A stretch of DNA of 5,205 nt from Clostridium sp. CAG:1024 (GTDB lineage: Bacteria; Bacillota; Clostridia; Christensenellales; CAG-138). Position 1 is the first letter of the stretch, and every line of letters starts with the position of its first letter. Below are positions 1-5,205 of this stretch, in pieces. The DNA is taken from the NCBI GenBank assembly GCA_000432015.1, contig HF985481.1, positions 883 through 6,087 of the forward strand. The letters are read 5' to 3'. Position numbers and translations under genes: made by a program. The notes under the pieces are model-generated. The model saw only the letters and a list, made by a program, of their open reading frames with translations. It made no database searches and was not told where the DNA came from.

Positions 1-1
1 G

Positions 2-568
2 CTCACCACGAAGGAGGAGCGCATGATCGAGATGAAGCAACTGCGCGCGGTCTCCAAGACGGAGAAGATCCTTTTCCCGATCGTCGTGACCATCTTTGTC
101 GCATTCCTTGTTCCGTCCGCAACGCCCCTTGTCGGCGCGCTGATGCTCGGCAACCTTGCGCGTGAAAGCGGCGTGGTCGACCGTATTTCTAAGACCATGC
201 AGAACGAGCTCATCAACATTGTCACGATCTTCCTCGGCCTCTCCGTCGGCGCAACGGCGACCGCCTCGACATTCCTTACATGGAAGACCATCGCGATCAT
301 TATCCTTGGCGTCATCGCATTCGGCGGCGGCACGGCGGGCGGCGTTCTGCTCGTGAAGTTCGTGAACCTGTTCACGAAGGATAAGATTAACCCCCTGATC
401 GGCTCCGCAGGCGTTTCGGCTGTCCCGATGGCCGCGCGCGTGTCGCAGGTCGTGGGTCAGAAGGAAAACCCGAAGAACTTCCTGCTCATGCATGCCATGG
501 GTCCGAACGTGGCCGGCGTCATCGGCTCCGCGATCGCGGCGGGCGTGTTCCTCTCGCTGTTCTCCTAA
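2..568 (+). CDS. oadB: Sodium-translocating decarboxylase beta subunit, C-terminal part (5' end outside window)
   Basis: Integral-membrane beta subunit of a biotin-dependent Na+-pumping decarboxylase (oxaloacetate, methylmalonyl-CoA or glutaconyl-CoA type). In this family it decarboxylates carboxybiotin and couples that to Na+ export across the cytoplasmic membrane. The frame is open from base 2, with LTTKEER before the first in-window ATG at 23. That ATG is therefore an internal Met and the gene continues upstream; about 188 residues are visible. Family hallmarks are the NELINIVTIFLGLSVGA segment, the signature INPLIGSAGVSAVPMAARV, and the terminal GPNVAGVIGSA stretch near visible residues 167-177. 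Four or so hydrophobic segments alternate with short loops. It ends in TAA, 26 bases before oadA. The family call is firm, but the beta subunits of the three enzyme types are very similar, so substrate is inferred only from the neighbouring alpha subunit. Confidence 0.95.
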   Translation, partial: LTTKEERMIEMKQLRAVSKTEKILFPIVVTIFVAFLVPSATPLVGALMLGNLARESGVVDRISKTMQNELINIVTIFLGLSVGATATASTFLTWKTIAIIILGVIAFGGGTAGGVLLVKFVNLFTKDKINPLIGSAGVSAVPMAARVSQVVGQKENPKNFLLMHAMGPNVAGVIGSAIAAGVFLSLFS

Positions 569-576
569 TTGCCGAC

Positions 577-585
577 GGGAAGGAG
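577..585 (+). promoter_or_regulatory. Ribosome binding site of oadA
   Basis: GGGAAGGAG lies 9 bases before the ATG at 595, within the 26-base gap after the beta subunit. It is a near-consensus Shine-Dalgarno sequence and fixes the oadA start. No promoter-like sequence is evident in the gap, so beta and alpha are probably on one transcript. Confidence 0.8.
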
Positions 586-594
586 TAAGAACCA

Positions 595-2001
595 ATGAGC
601 AAACTCTATATCACCGATACGATTCTCCGCGATGCGCACCAGTCGCTTGCCGCGACCCGTATGCGCATTGAGGATATGCTGCCAGCGTGCGAGATCCTGG
701 ACTCCATTGGCTATTGGTCGCTGGAGGTCTGGGGCGGCGCGACATTCGACGCCTGCCTTCGCTTTCTGAACGAAGACCCGTGGGAGCGTCTCCGCACGCT
801 GCGCAAAGCGCTGCCGAACACCAGACTGCAAATGCTCTTCCGCGGCCAGAACATTCTGGGCTATAAGCACTATGCAGACGACGTGGTCGAGCAGTTCTGC
901 CGCAAAGCGATCGAAAACGGCATTGACGTTATCCGTATCTTCGACGCGCTGAACGATCCGCGGAACCTTGAGGCCGCCATCCGTTACACAAAAAAGTACG
1001 GCGGCGTTTGTGAACCGGCAATCAGCTATACGATCAGCCCGGTCCATAACGAGGACTATTTCGTGAACCTTGCCAAAGAGCTCGTGCAAATGGGCGCCGA
1101 TGTGATCTGCATCAAGGACATGGCAAACCTGCTGCTGCCCGACGCCGCATATTCTCTTGTAAAGCGGCTGAAGTCTGAGCTCGACGTGCCGATCCACCTG
1201 CATACGCACAACACCACCGGCACGGGCGACATGACCTATCTGCGCGCCGCGCAGGCGGGTGTGGACATCGTGGACTGCGCGCTGTCACCCTTTGGCAACG
1301 GTACGTCGCAGCCCGCAACGGAGCCGCTCGTCGCAGCCTTGCGCGGGACGGAGCGTGACACGGGGCTTGATCTTAATAAGCTCTCCGAGGCGGCGAAGGT
1401 GTTCCGTCCGGTCGCGGAGCGCATGATCAACGACGGGACCATTTCCGTCAAGTCCCTTCGTGTGGATACGAATACGCTGCTGTATCAGGTGCCGGGCGGG
1501 ATGCTCTCCAACCTGATCTCACAGCTCAAGCAGGCGAACGCCGAAGACAAGTACTACGACGTGCTCGCGGAGATCCCGCGCGTGCGTGAAGACTTTGGAT
1601 ATCCGCCGCTCGTGACGCCAACGAGCCAGATCGTCGGTACGCAGGCCGTGCTGAACGTGCTTTCCGGCGAGCGCTACAAGACCTTCACAAAGGAATCCAA
1701 GGGTGTGCTGCGCGGCGAATACGGCCGTCTGCCCGGGAAGGTCAACGAGGCGGTGCGCAGGAAAGCCATCGGTGACGCCGAGGTGATCACCTGCCGCCCG
1801 GCGGATCTGCTGAAGCCGGAGCTTGAGACGTATCGCGAGGAGATCAAGGATCACATCCGTCAGGAGGAGGACGTGTTGAGCTATGCACTCTTCCCGCAGG
1901 TCGCGATGAAATTCTTTGAAGCGCGGGAAGCCGCCGAAAAGAAAGCGAACGAGCCTGAGGATGCGGTCAGAACACTCTATGTGGAGGATCTGAGCATCTG
2001 A
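595..2001 (+). CDS. oadA: Oxaloacetate decarboxylase alpha subunit (carboxyltransferase), without biotin domain
   Basis: Cytoplasmic carboxyltransferase that moves the carboxyl group from oxaloacetate (or a related 2-oxo acid) to biotin, working with the membrane beta subunit. The 468-residue protein starts with the ITDTILRDAHQSL motif of the HMGL-like/DRE-TIM-type barrel. Expected metal ligands are present: Asp13, Lys174 in CIKDMANLL (normally carbamylated) and His203/His205 in HLHTHNTTGTG. The conserved C-terminal carboxylase domain follows, with PGGMLSNLISQLKQ (about 300-313), EIPRVREDFGYPPLVTPTSQ (326-345) and GTQAVLNVL. It stops after a charged helix at about 435-468. The roughly 120-residue Pro/Ala linker and biotinyl domain with a MKM-type lysine, found in Klebsiella OadA, are absent, so the biotin carrier must be a separate protein. 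Pyruvate carboxylase subunit B of a two-subunit enzyme is the main alternative, but the adjacent beta subunit favours the decarboxylase. Confidence 0.93.
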   Translation: MSKLYITDTILRDAHQSLAATRMRIEDMLPACEILDSIGYWSLEVWGGATFDACLRFLNEDPWERLRTLRKALPNTRLQMLFRGQNILGYKHYADDVVEQFCRKAIENGIDVIRIFDALNDPRNLEAAIRYTKKYGGVCEPAISYTISPVHNEDYFVNLAKELVQMGADVICIKDMANLLLPDAAYSLVKRLKSELDVPIHLHTHNTTGTGDMTYLRAAQAGVDIVDCALSPFGNGTSQPATEPLVAALRGTERDTGLDLNKLSEAAKVFRPVAERMINDGTISVKSLRVDTNTLLYQVPGGMLSNLISQLKQANAEDKYYDVLAEIPRVREDFGYPPLVTPTSQIVGTQAVLNVLSGERYKTFTKESKGVLRGEYGRLPGKVNEAVRRKAIGDAEVITCRPADLLKPELETYREEIKDHIRQEEDVLSYALFPQVAMKFFEAREAAEKKANEPEDAVRTLYVEDLSI

Positions 2002-2561
2002 TGAAACACATCCCGAACATTCTTTCCGCATTGCGGATCGTCATGGTCGGCGTCTTTGTGGGACTCTTTGTGACAGGGCAGTTTACCGCTGCCCTTTCCG
2101 TGTATGTATTGGCGTTCTTTACGGATGTGCTCGACGGACGTTTGGCGCGGCGGAACGGCTGGATCACCAATGTCGGCAAGCTCCTTGATCCGCTTGCGGA
2201 TAAGCTCATGGTCGTTGCGGCGCTGTTCTGCATCGCTTACGGCAAGCAGCGCACGGTTTATTATGTCCTGTTCGGCCTTGCACTTGTTAAGGAAGCGTTG
2301 ATGGTATTCGGAAGCCTTGTCCTTTTGAAGAAACGGGTCGTGGTCTATGCGGACTGGTTCGGGAAGATCGCTACGGGGCTGTTCGCAGTCGGCGTGGTGC
2401 TCTCGCTTGTCTCCTTCCTTGCTGCGGAGGCGGAACCGCTGAATCTCTATGTGCTGATGGCCGCGACCGTTCTGTCGTATGTCGCGCTCGGACATTATTC
2501 CGTCGATTATTTTATCGACCGGCGAAAACTGCGGGAAAAGCCCGCAGAAAGGGACGCTTAG
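2001..2561 (+). CDS. pgsA: CDP-alcohol phosphatidyltransferase, probable phosphatidylglycerophosphate synthase
   Basis: Membrane enzyme of phospholipid synthesis. PgsA joins CDP-diacylglycerol and glycerol 3-phosphate to give phosphatidylglycerol phosphate and CMP. The 186-residue length is normal for the family. The complete CDP-alcohol phosphatidyltransferase signature DG-x2-AR-x8-G-x3-D-x3-D is present: Asp42, Asp45, Gly46, Ala49, Arg50, Gly59, Asp63 and Asp67. The N-terminal IPNILSALRI resembles the PNxLTxxR start of PgsA. Hydrophobic segments lie near residues 7-24, 29-41, 69-81, 86-109, 123-142 and 149-165. The C-terminal SVDYF plus a basic tail also recalls PgsA. One departure is GKIAT at 121-125, where PgsA proteins commonly read GKxKT, so the acceptor alcohol is less certain. 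The ATG overlaps the oadA TGA by one base (TGATG), and GGAGG at 1983-1987 is a possible Shine-Dalgarno site, though 13 bases away. Translational coupling to oadA is likely. Confidence 0.85.
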   Translation: MKHIPNILSALRIVMVGVFVGLFVTGQFTAALSVYVLAFFTDVLDGRLARRNGWITNVGKLLDPLADKLMVVAALFCIAYGKQRTVYYVLFGLALVKEALMVFGSLVLLKKRVVVYADWFGKIATGLFAVGVVLSLVSFLAAEAEPLNLYVLMAATVLSYVALGHYSVDYFIDRRKLREKPAERDA

Positions 2562-2575
2562 GACGCAAAAAGCCC

Positions 2576-2604
2576 TTGCAATCGGGCAAACATTGTGCTA
2601 TACT
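2576..2604 (+). promoter_or_regulatory. Sigma-A-type promoter of the rimP-nusA operon
   Basis: The -35 element TTGCAA (2576-2581, 4 of 6 consensus bases) is separated by exactly 17 bases from the -10 element TATACT (2599-2604, 5 of 6). TGC directly before the -10 gives an extended TGn motif. Transcription should begin near 2611, giving a leader of about 100 nt. This is the only convincing promoter seen in the window, and it falls in the only sizeable intergenic gap. The position supports a new transcription unit starting here, separate from the oadA-pgsA operon. The assignment rests on pattern matching only. Confidence 0.75.
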
Positions 2605-2633
2605 CGCTATCGTAGGAAGTGTGATGAACGAGG

Positions 2634-2656
2634 AGAGTGGGAAAAAATCCCACTCT
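2634..2656 (+). terminator. Leader hairpin upstream of rimP, candidate attenuator
   Basis: AGAGTGGGA (2634-2642) and TCCCACTCT (2648-2656) form a perfect 9-bp stem with an AAAAA loop. The sequence TTCGTTTT follows, so the T-run is broken by CG. The hairpin lies about 25 bases after the predicted transcription start and 55 bases before rimP. The form is that of an intrinsic terminator with a poor U-tract, the kind whose efficiency depends on NusA, and nusA is in the operon. It could instead stop read-through from pgsA, which has no terminator of its own, or act as a 5' stabilising or protein-binding structure. The stem is seen directly; the function is inferred. Confidence 0.6.
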
Positions 2657-2701
2657 TTCGTTTTCAGGATCGAATCAGAGCAATGCGCCCATTGAGAAAG
2701 T

Positions 2702-2706
2702 GAGGG
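2702..2706 (+). promoter_or_regulatory. Ribosome binding site of rimP supporting a TTG start
   Basis: GAGGG lies 5 bases before TTG at 2712. The codon directly upstream in the rimP frame is TGA (2709-2711), so no earlier in-frame start is possible. An ATG at 2708 is better placed to catch the eye but opens a different frame of only 16 codons. Confidence 0.6.
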
Positions 2707-2711
2707 TATGA

Positions 2712-3167
2712 TTGAAGACGACAGAGCTTGTGGAATCGTTGCTGAAAGATACCGTTGAGACGCTTGGATTTACCCTGTGCGACGTCGAGTTTCAAAAGGA
2801 ATACGGCAATTGGACGCTCACGCTGTTCATCGATCGGGACGGCGGCGTGACGATCGACGACTGCGAGCAGGTCAGCCGCGCAGTAGACCCCATTCTCGAC
2901 GAAGCGGATCCCATTGCGCAGCCATACTATTTGTCCGTCTCTTCCTTGGGATTGGACAGACCGCTCAAACGCGACGCGGACTATGCGCGCAATCTCGGAA
3001 AAGAGCTTACGGTGCGCCTGTATGCGCCGCGGGACGGAAAAAAAGAGTTTCTCGGCGTTCTCGACAGCTTTGATGCCGAACGCTTCATACTAAGAACGGA
3101 AAAGGGCGAGAGCACGGAGTTTTTGCGGAAGGACGCGGCCCTTGTGAAACCGTATATCAGGTTTTAA
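2712..3167 (+). CDS. rimP: Ribosome maturation factor RimP
   Basis: Cytoplasmic assembly factor that binds the 30S subunit during its maturation. At 151 residues it has the usual family length. An N-terminal alpha/beta domain (about 5-85) holds LVESLLKDTVETLGF, CDVEFQKEYGNWTLTLFID and the acidic DRDGGVTIDDCEQVSRAVDP. The family signature SVSSLGLDRPL at 75-85 closes this domain, and an SH3-like C-terminal domain follows (about 90-151, KELTVRLYAP, FLGVLDSF). The usual SSPG of the signature is SSLG here (Leu79), a mild oddity. The start is TTG at 2712, forced by an in-frame TGA immediately before it and supported by a GAGGG ribosome binding site. It is the first gene of the rimP-nusA-rnpM-rplGA operon, lying 45 bases before nusA. 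The rare start codon may limit its output relative to nusA. Confidence 0.95.
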   Translation: MKTTELVESLLKDTVETLGFTLCDVEFQKEYGNWTLTLFIDRDGGVTIDDCEQVSRAVDPILDEADPIAQPYYLSVSSLGLDRPLKRDADYARNLGKELTVRLYAPRDGKKEFLGVLDSFDAERFILRTEKGESTEFLRKDAALVKPYIRF

Positions 3168-3212
3168 GTATCGCATGAGATTTTGATTGAAGAAAGGAAA
3201 CGGAGACAAACC

Positions 3213-4310
3213 ATGAACGCAGCGTTTATCGAAGCATTGAACGCATTGGAAAAAGATCGCGGCATCAGCAAAGAGGTGCTGGTCGGAGCGATCGAGGCGG
3301 CGCTGATCTCCGCCTATAAGAGAAATTACGGCACCTCCGCCAATGTTCGGGCAGAGGTAGATGCGGAGACAGGAGATATTCAGATCTTTGCCTCCAAGAC
3401 GGTCGTTGAAACCATCGAGAATCCGCACAACGAGATCTTGCTCAAGGATGCAAAGAAAGTGAACGGCTTGTACGAAGTCGGCGATGTGCTGGAAGAAGAG
3501 GTCAAGACGAAGGATTTCGGACGCATTGCGGCGCAGACGGCAAAGCAGGTCGTCGTGCAGCGGATCCGCGAAGCTGAGCGCGGCAACATTTATGAAGAAT
3601 ACGTCGAAAAAGAAAACGAGGTTTTGACCGCGATCGTACAGCGCGTGGAAAAGAGCGGCGCATATGTCGAGCTGGGAAAAACGGACGGCTTCCTTGCGGC
3701 GAGCGAAATGATCCCCGGCGAGACCTATGAGAACAACCAGCGTCTGAAGGTCTATGTGCTCGAGGTGCGGCGCGACAACAAGGGGCCGCAGGTGCTCGTT
3801 TCCCGTACGCACCCGGGACTTGTGAAACGTCTGTTTGAGCTGGAGGTCCCGGAGATCCAGAGCGGTGTTGTGCAGATCAAGTCGATCGCACGCGAGGCCG
3901 GGTTCCGGACAAAGGTCGCCGTGCATTCCAACGATCTTCAGGTGGACGCGGTCGGCGCCTGCGTGGGTCAGCGCGGCGCGCGCGTGGAGCGGATCGTGAA
4001 TGAGCTCCATAACGAAAAGATCGATATTATCGAGTGGGATTCCGATTCCGCCGTCTATATCGCAAAAGCGCTGAGCCCTGCAAAGGTGCTCATGGTGTAT
4101 ATCAACGAAGAAGAAAAAGCGGCCAAGGTCATCGTTCCGGACGCACAGCTTTCGCTTGCCATCGGAAAAGAAGGGCAGAACGCACGCCTTGCCGCAAAGC
4201 TGACCGGCTGGAAGATCGATATCAAGAGCCAGTCGCAGGCAGAGCAGGCCATGGATTCCGTGTTCGCAGACGATACGGAAGCGCTTGACATGCCGATGAT
4301 GGAGGAATAA
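3213..4310 (+). CDS. nusA: Transcription termination/antitermination factor NusA
   Basis: RNA polymerase-binding elongation factor that promotes hairpin-dependent pausing and intrinsic termination and takes part in antitermination complexes. I chose ATG at 3213, preceded by CGGAG at 3201-3205 with 7 bases of spacing. The resulting MNAAFIEALNALEKDRGISK matches the conserved family start, whereas an upstream TTG at 3183 would add 10 atypical residues. The product has 365 residues. In order it shows the polymerase-binding N-terminal domain (about 1-125), an S1 domain (about 135-200, GAYVELGKTDGFL), KH1 (about 230-290, GxxG loop at 252-255 in GACVGQRGARV) and KH2 (about 300-340, GxxG loop at 318-321 in SLAIGKEGQNARL). 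It ends in a short acidic tail. The C-terminal acidic repeats of E. coli NusA are absent, as is usual in Firmicutes. A long open frame on the opposite strand is a shadow. Confidence 0.98.
   Translation: MNAAFIEALNALEKDRGISKEVLVGAIEAALISAYKRNYGTSANVRAEVDAETGDIQIFASKTVVETIENPHNEILLKDAKKVNGLYEVGDVLEEEVKTKDFGRIAAQTAKQVVVQRIREAERGNIYEEYVEKENEVLTAIVQRVEKSGAYVELGKTDGFLAASEMIPGETYENNQRLKVYVLEVRRDNKGPQVLVSRTHPGLVKRLFELEVPEIQSGVVQIKSIAREAGFRTKVAVHSNDLQVDAVGACVGQRGARVERIVNELHNEKIDIIEWDSDSAVYIAKALSPAKVLMVYINEEEKAAKVIVPDAQLSLAIGKEGQNARLAAKLTGWKIDIKSQSQAEQAMDSVFADDTEALDMPMMEE
4301..4307 (+). promoter_or_regulatory. Ribosome binding site of rnpM inside the end of nusA
   Basis: GGAGGAA overlaps the last codons of nusA, with 7 bases between its GGAGG core and TTG at 4313. 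It is the main support for the TTG start rather than the downstream in-frame ATGs at 4331 and 4337, which have no comparable site. Confidence 0.65.
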
Positions 4311-4312
4311 GC

Positions 4313-4573
4313 TTGCAGAAGAAAGTTCCGATGCGCATGTGCGTTGCGTGCCGGCAGATGCAGCCGAAAAAGGAACTGCTCCGCGTTGTACGTACGCCGG
4401 AGGGCGAGGTCCTGATCGATCGCACCGGCAGAAAGAACGGCCGCGGCGCATATCTTTGCAACCGGCGCGAGTGTTTCGAGAAGGCTGTCAAAACGCGGGC
4501 GCTCGAACGGGCGCTCGAACAAAAGCTCGACGAAGAGCTGATTGCCTCGCTGGAGCGGGAGTTCCCGACATGA
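4313..4573 (+). CDS. rnpM: RNase P modulator RnpM (YlxR, DUF448 family)
   Basis: Small basic RNA-binding protein. In Bacillus subtilis the family member YlxR/RnpM has been reported to bind RNase P RNA and lower its activity. The 86-residue product shows the diagnostic start KKVPMRMCVACRQMQPKKEL, with Cys10 and Cys13, and the GRGAYLC motif at 43-49. Cys49 and Cys54 follow, so four cysteines are placed in a pattern compatible with metal binding, which I do not claim. A charged helical C-terminus follows. The TTG start at 4313 is chosen because the family normally has a few residues before PMRMC and a good ribosome binding site precedes it. The gene begins 2 bases after nusA and overlaps the next gene by four bases (ATGA), so it lies in a tightly coupled operon. 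Confidence 0.93.
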   Translation: MQKKVPMRMCVACRQMQPKKELLRVVRTPEGEVLIDRTGRKNGRGAYLCNRRECFEKAVKTRALERALEQKLDEELIASLEREFPT

Positions 4574-4899
4574 CGCCGGAGGAGAAACTCCGCGGTGCGA
4601 TCGGCCTGTCCATGAAGGCGGGCAAGTGCCAGTCCGGGGATTTTCAGGTGGAACGCACGCTGAAACGCGGCGGAATCGTGCTCGTCCTGCTGGATGCGGC
4701 GTGCTCGGAGGCCACGCGCGAGCGCTATACGGCGCTGTGCGGGAAACGCGGCATACCGCTGCTCACCGTCAGAGAGGCCGGGGACTGGATCGGGAAGCCG
4801 TCGCGCAAAATTCTCGGCGTAACGGATGATAATTTTAAGAGGATGATCATGGACGCGTATGACCGCGTCGAACGGAATAAAACCGGGGGTATGAGCTGA
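4570..4899 (+). CDS. rplGA: L7Ae/L30e-family ribosomal-type RNA-binding protein (YlxQ)
   Basis: Small cytoplasmic protein of the L7Ae/L30e/S12e/Gadd45 family, whose members bind kink-turn RNA. Bacterial YlxQ proteins are ribosome-associated or free, with poorly defined roles. The 109-residue product carries the family start KLRGAIGLSMKAGKCQSGDF (6-25), then the hydrophobic strand GGIVLVLLDAACSEATRERY, the PLLTVREAGDWIGKPSRK region and the closing ILGVTDDNFKRMI. The start is ATG at 4570, overlapping the rnpM stop as ATGA, with GGGAG at 4557-4561 as ribosome binding site. An in-frame extension upstream to 4339 is merely the alternative frame of rnpM. Its place between rnpM and the infB position is the standard Firmicutes arrangement. 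Confidence 0.92.
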   Translation: MTPEEKLRGAIGLSMKAGKCQSGDFQVERTLKRGGIVLVLLDAACSEATRERYTALCGKRGIPLLTVREAGDWIGKPSRKILGVTDDNFKRMIMDAYDRVERNKTGGMS

Positions 4900-4901
4900 G
4901 T

Positions 4902-5205
4902 ATGGCAAAAACGAATTTTCTTGAAACGTCAAAGAATCTGCAATCCGGCATCTCGGCGCTGATCGAGCGGATGACCTCGTCGCAGAATACCATCGGCGAG
5001 CTGCTTACGAGCGCCAAGACCGCGGAGCAGGCTTTGCTGGAAAAGGAGGCGCAGGAACGGAAGGAGCGCGAGGAGATCGAGCGCAAGAAACGCCTGGAGG
5101 CCGTACTTGCATCGACCGAGGATCTTGCGTTCCACGTCGGCGGCACGGACGATGAAGCGGAATTCGTTGAAACGCCGCCCGCGCCGGAGGCAAAGCCGGA
5201 ACCGG
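4902..5205 (+). CDS. Partial N-terminus of a long frame in the infB position, probable translation initiation factor IF-2
   Basis: The frame opens at ATG 4902, two bases after rplGA, and runs off the window with 101 visible residues. Gene order makes IF-2, the GTPase that places initiator tRNA on the ribosome, the expected product. The visible sequence neither proves nor excludes it. It starts MAKTNFLETSKNLQSGISAL, has a highly charged, probably coiled-coil helix at about 40-70 (EKEAQERKEREEIERKKRLE), then an acidic and Pro/Ala/Glu-rich linker (ETPPAPEAKPEP). Charged and Pro-rich linkers are common in IF-2 N-terminal regions. The usual opening helix-turn motif (YELAKELxxxSKxLL type) is not seen, so it may be absent, diverged or further downstream. 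GGGGG at 4885-4889 is a distant possible ribosome binding site. A separate small protein before infB is the alternative. The reading frame is much more certain than the product. Confidence 0.6.
   Translation, partial: MAKTNFLETSKNLQSGISALIERMTSSQNTIGELLTSAKTAEQALLEKEAQERKEREEIERKKRLEAVLASTEDLAFHVGGTDDEAEFVETPPAPEAKPEP

Noticed and set aside
23..25. ATG at 23 as the start of a short 181-residue beta-subunit protein
   Set aside because: The frame is open to the window edge and the residues before it match the family, so this Met is internal to a truncated gene.
565..1209. 214-codon minus-strand open frame opposite oadA
   Set aside because: The plus strand encodes catalytic motifs of OadA across this stretch. 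The antisense translation is low-complexity and unrecognised.
2529..2547. 7-bp hairpin (CTGCGGG/CCCGCAG) at the end of pgsA as a terminator
   Set aside because: It lies inside the coding sequence and is followed by AAAGGG rather than a T-run, so it is not an intrinsic terminator.
2621..2627. GTGATGA, a match to the C box / kink-turn half-motif, possibly bound by the L7Ae-type protein of the same operon
   Set aside because: No CTGA partner box or flanking complementary stem was found in the leader. A 7-base match alone is too weak.
2479..2703. 74-codon plus-strand frame crossing the end of pgsA, the promoter and the leader
   Set aside because: It overlaps the pgsA 3' end out of frame and runs through promoter elements and the hairpin. 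It has no good ribosome binding site and no recognisable product.
3183..3212. Upstream TTG start for nusA adding 10 residues
   Set aside because: The ATG at 3213 has a well-spaced ribosome binding site and gives the conserved NusA N-terminus. The extra residues are translated RBS sequence.
3090..4451. 453-codon open frame on the minus strand opposite nusA
   Set aside because: It lies antisense to a clearly conserved nusA, its translation shows no recognisable domain, and GC-rich genes often leave long antisense frames open. No promoter or ribosome binding site supports it.
4222..4932. 236-codon minus-strand open frame over nusA, rnpM and rplGA
   Set aside because: It spans three overlapping conserved plus-strand genes and has no family-like motif. 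It is a shadow frame.

Overview
The window is ordinary core-chromosome sequence from a moderately GC-rich bacterium. It most resembles a member of the Firmicutes, probably an anaerobic Clostridia-type lineage; Negativicutes are an alternative. The reasons are a Na+-pumping decarboxylase operon whose alpha subunit lacks its own biotin domain, the Firmicutes gene order rimP-nusA-rnpM-rplGA followed by a probable infB, and a short NusA without the C-terminal acidic repeats of the E. coli type. All genes lie on the plus strand. Genus assignment is not possible from the sequence alone. I see no mobile element, CRISPR array, tRNA, rRNA or defence system.

Region 1 (1-2561) is the 3' end of a decarboxylase operon. 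It holds the C-terminal half of the membrane beta subunit (oadB-type, cut by the window edge), the complete carboxyltransferase alpha subunit (oadA-type), and a pgsA-like CDP-alcohol phosphatidyltransferase that overlaps oadA by one base. Alpha and beta would act with a separate biotin carrier protein, presumably encoded upstream of the window. Alpha moves the carboxyl group of oxaloacetate (or a related acid) to biotin, and beta decarboxylates carboxybiotin while exporting Na+. The pgsA-like gene belongs to membrane lipid synthesis and seems to be co-transcribed for reasons not visible here.

Region 2 (2562-2711) is the only real intergenic region. It has a strong-looking sigma-A-type promoter with an extended -10, then a leader of about 100 nt containing a perfect 9-bp hairpin followed by an interrupted T-run. 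This looks like an attenuator or weak terminator in front of the rimP-nusA operon. A 23-codon open frame overlaps the hairpin.

Region 3 (2712-5205) is the transcription/translation operon: rimP (30S maturation, TTG start), nusA (pausing, termination and antitermination), rnpM/ylxR (RNase P modulator family, TTG start), rplGA/ylxQ (L7Ae-type RNA-binding protein, ATGA overlap with rnpM), and the start of a long frame in the infB position. The visible N-terminus of that last protein does not look like the usual IF-2 N-terminal domain. The most useful items for follow-up are the leader hairpin, the atypical infB-position N-terminus and the oadA-pgsA coupling. None amounts to a clearly new system.
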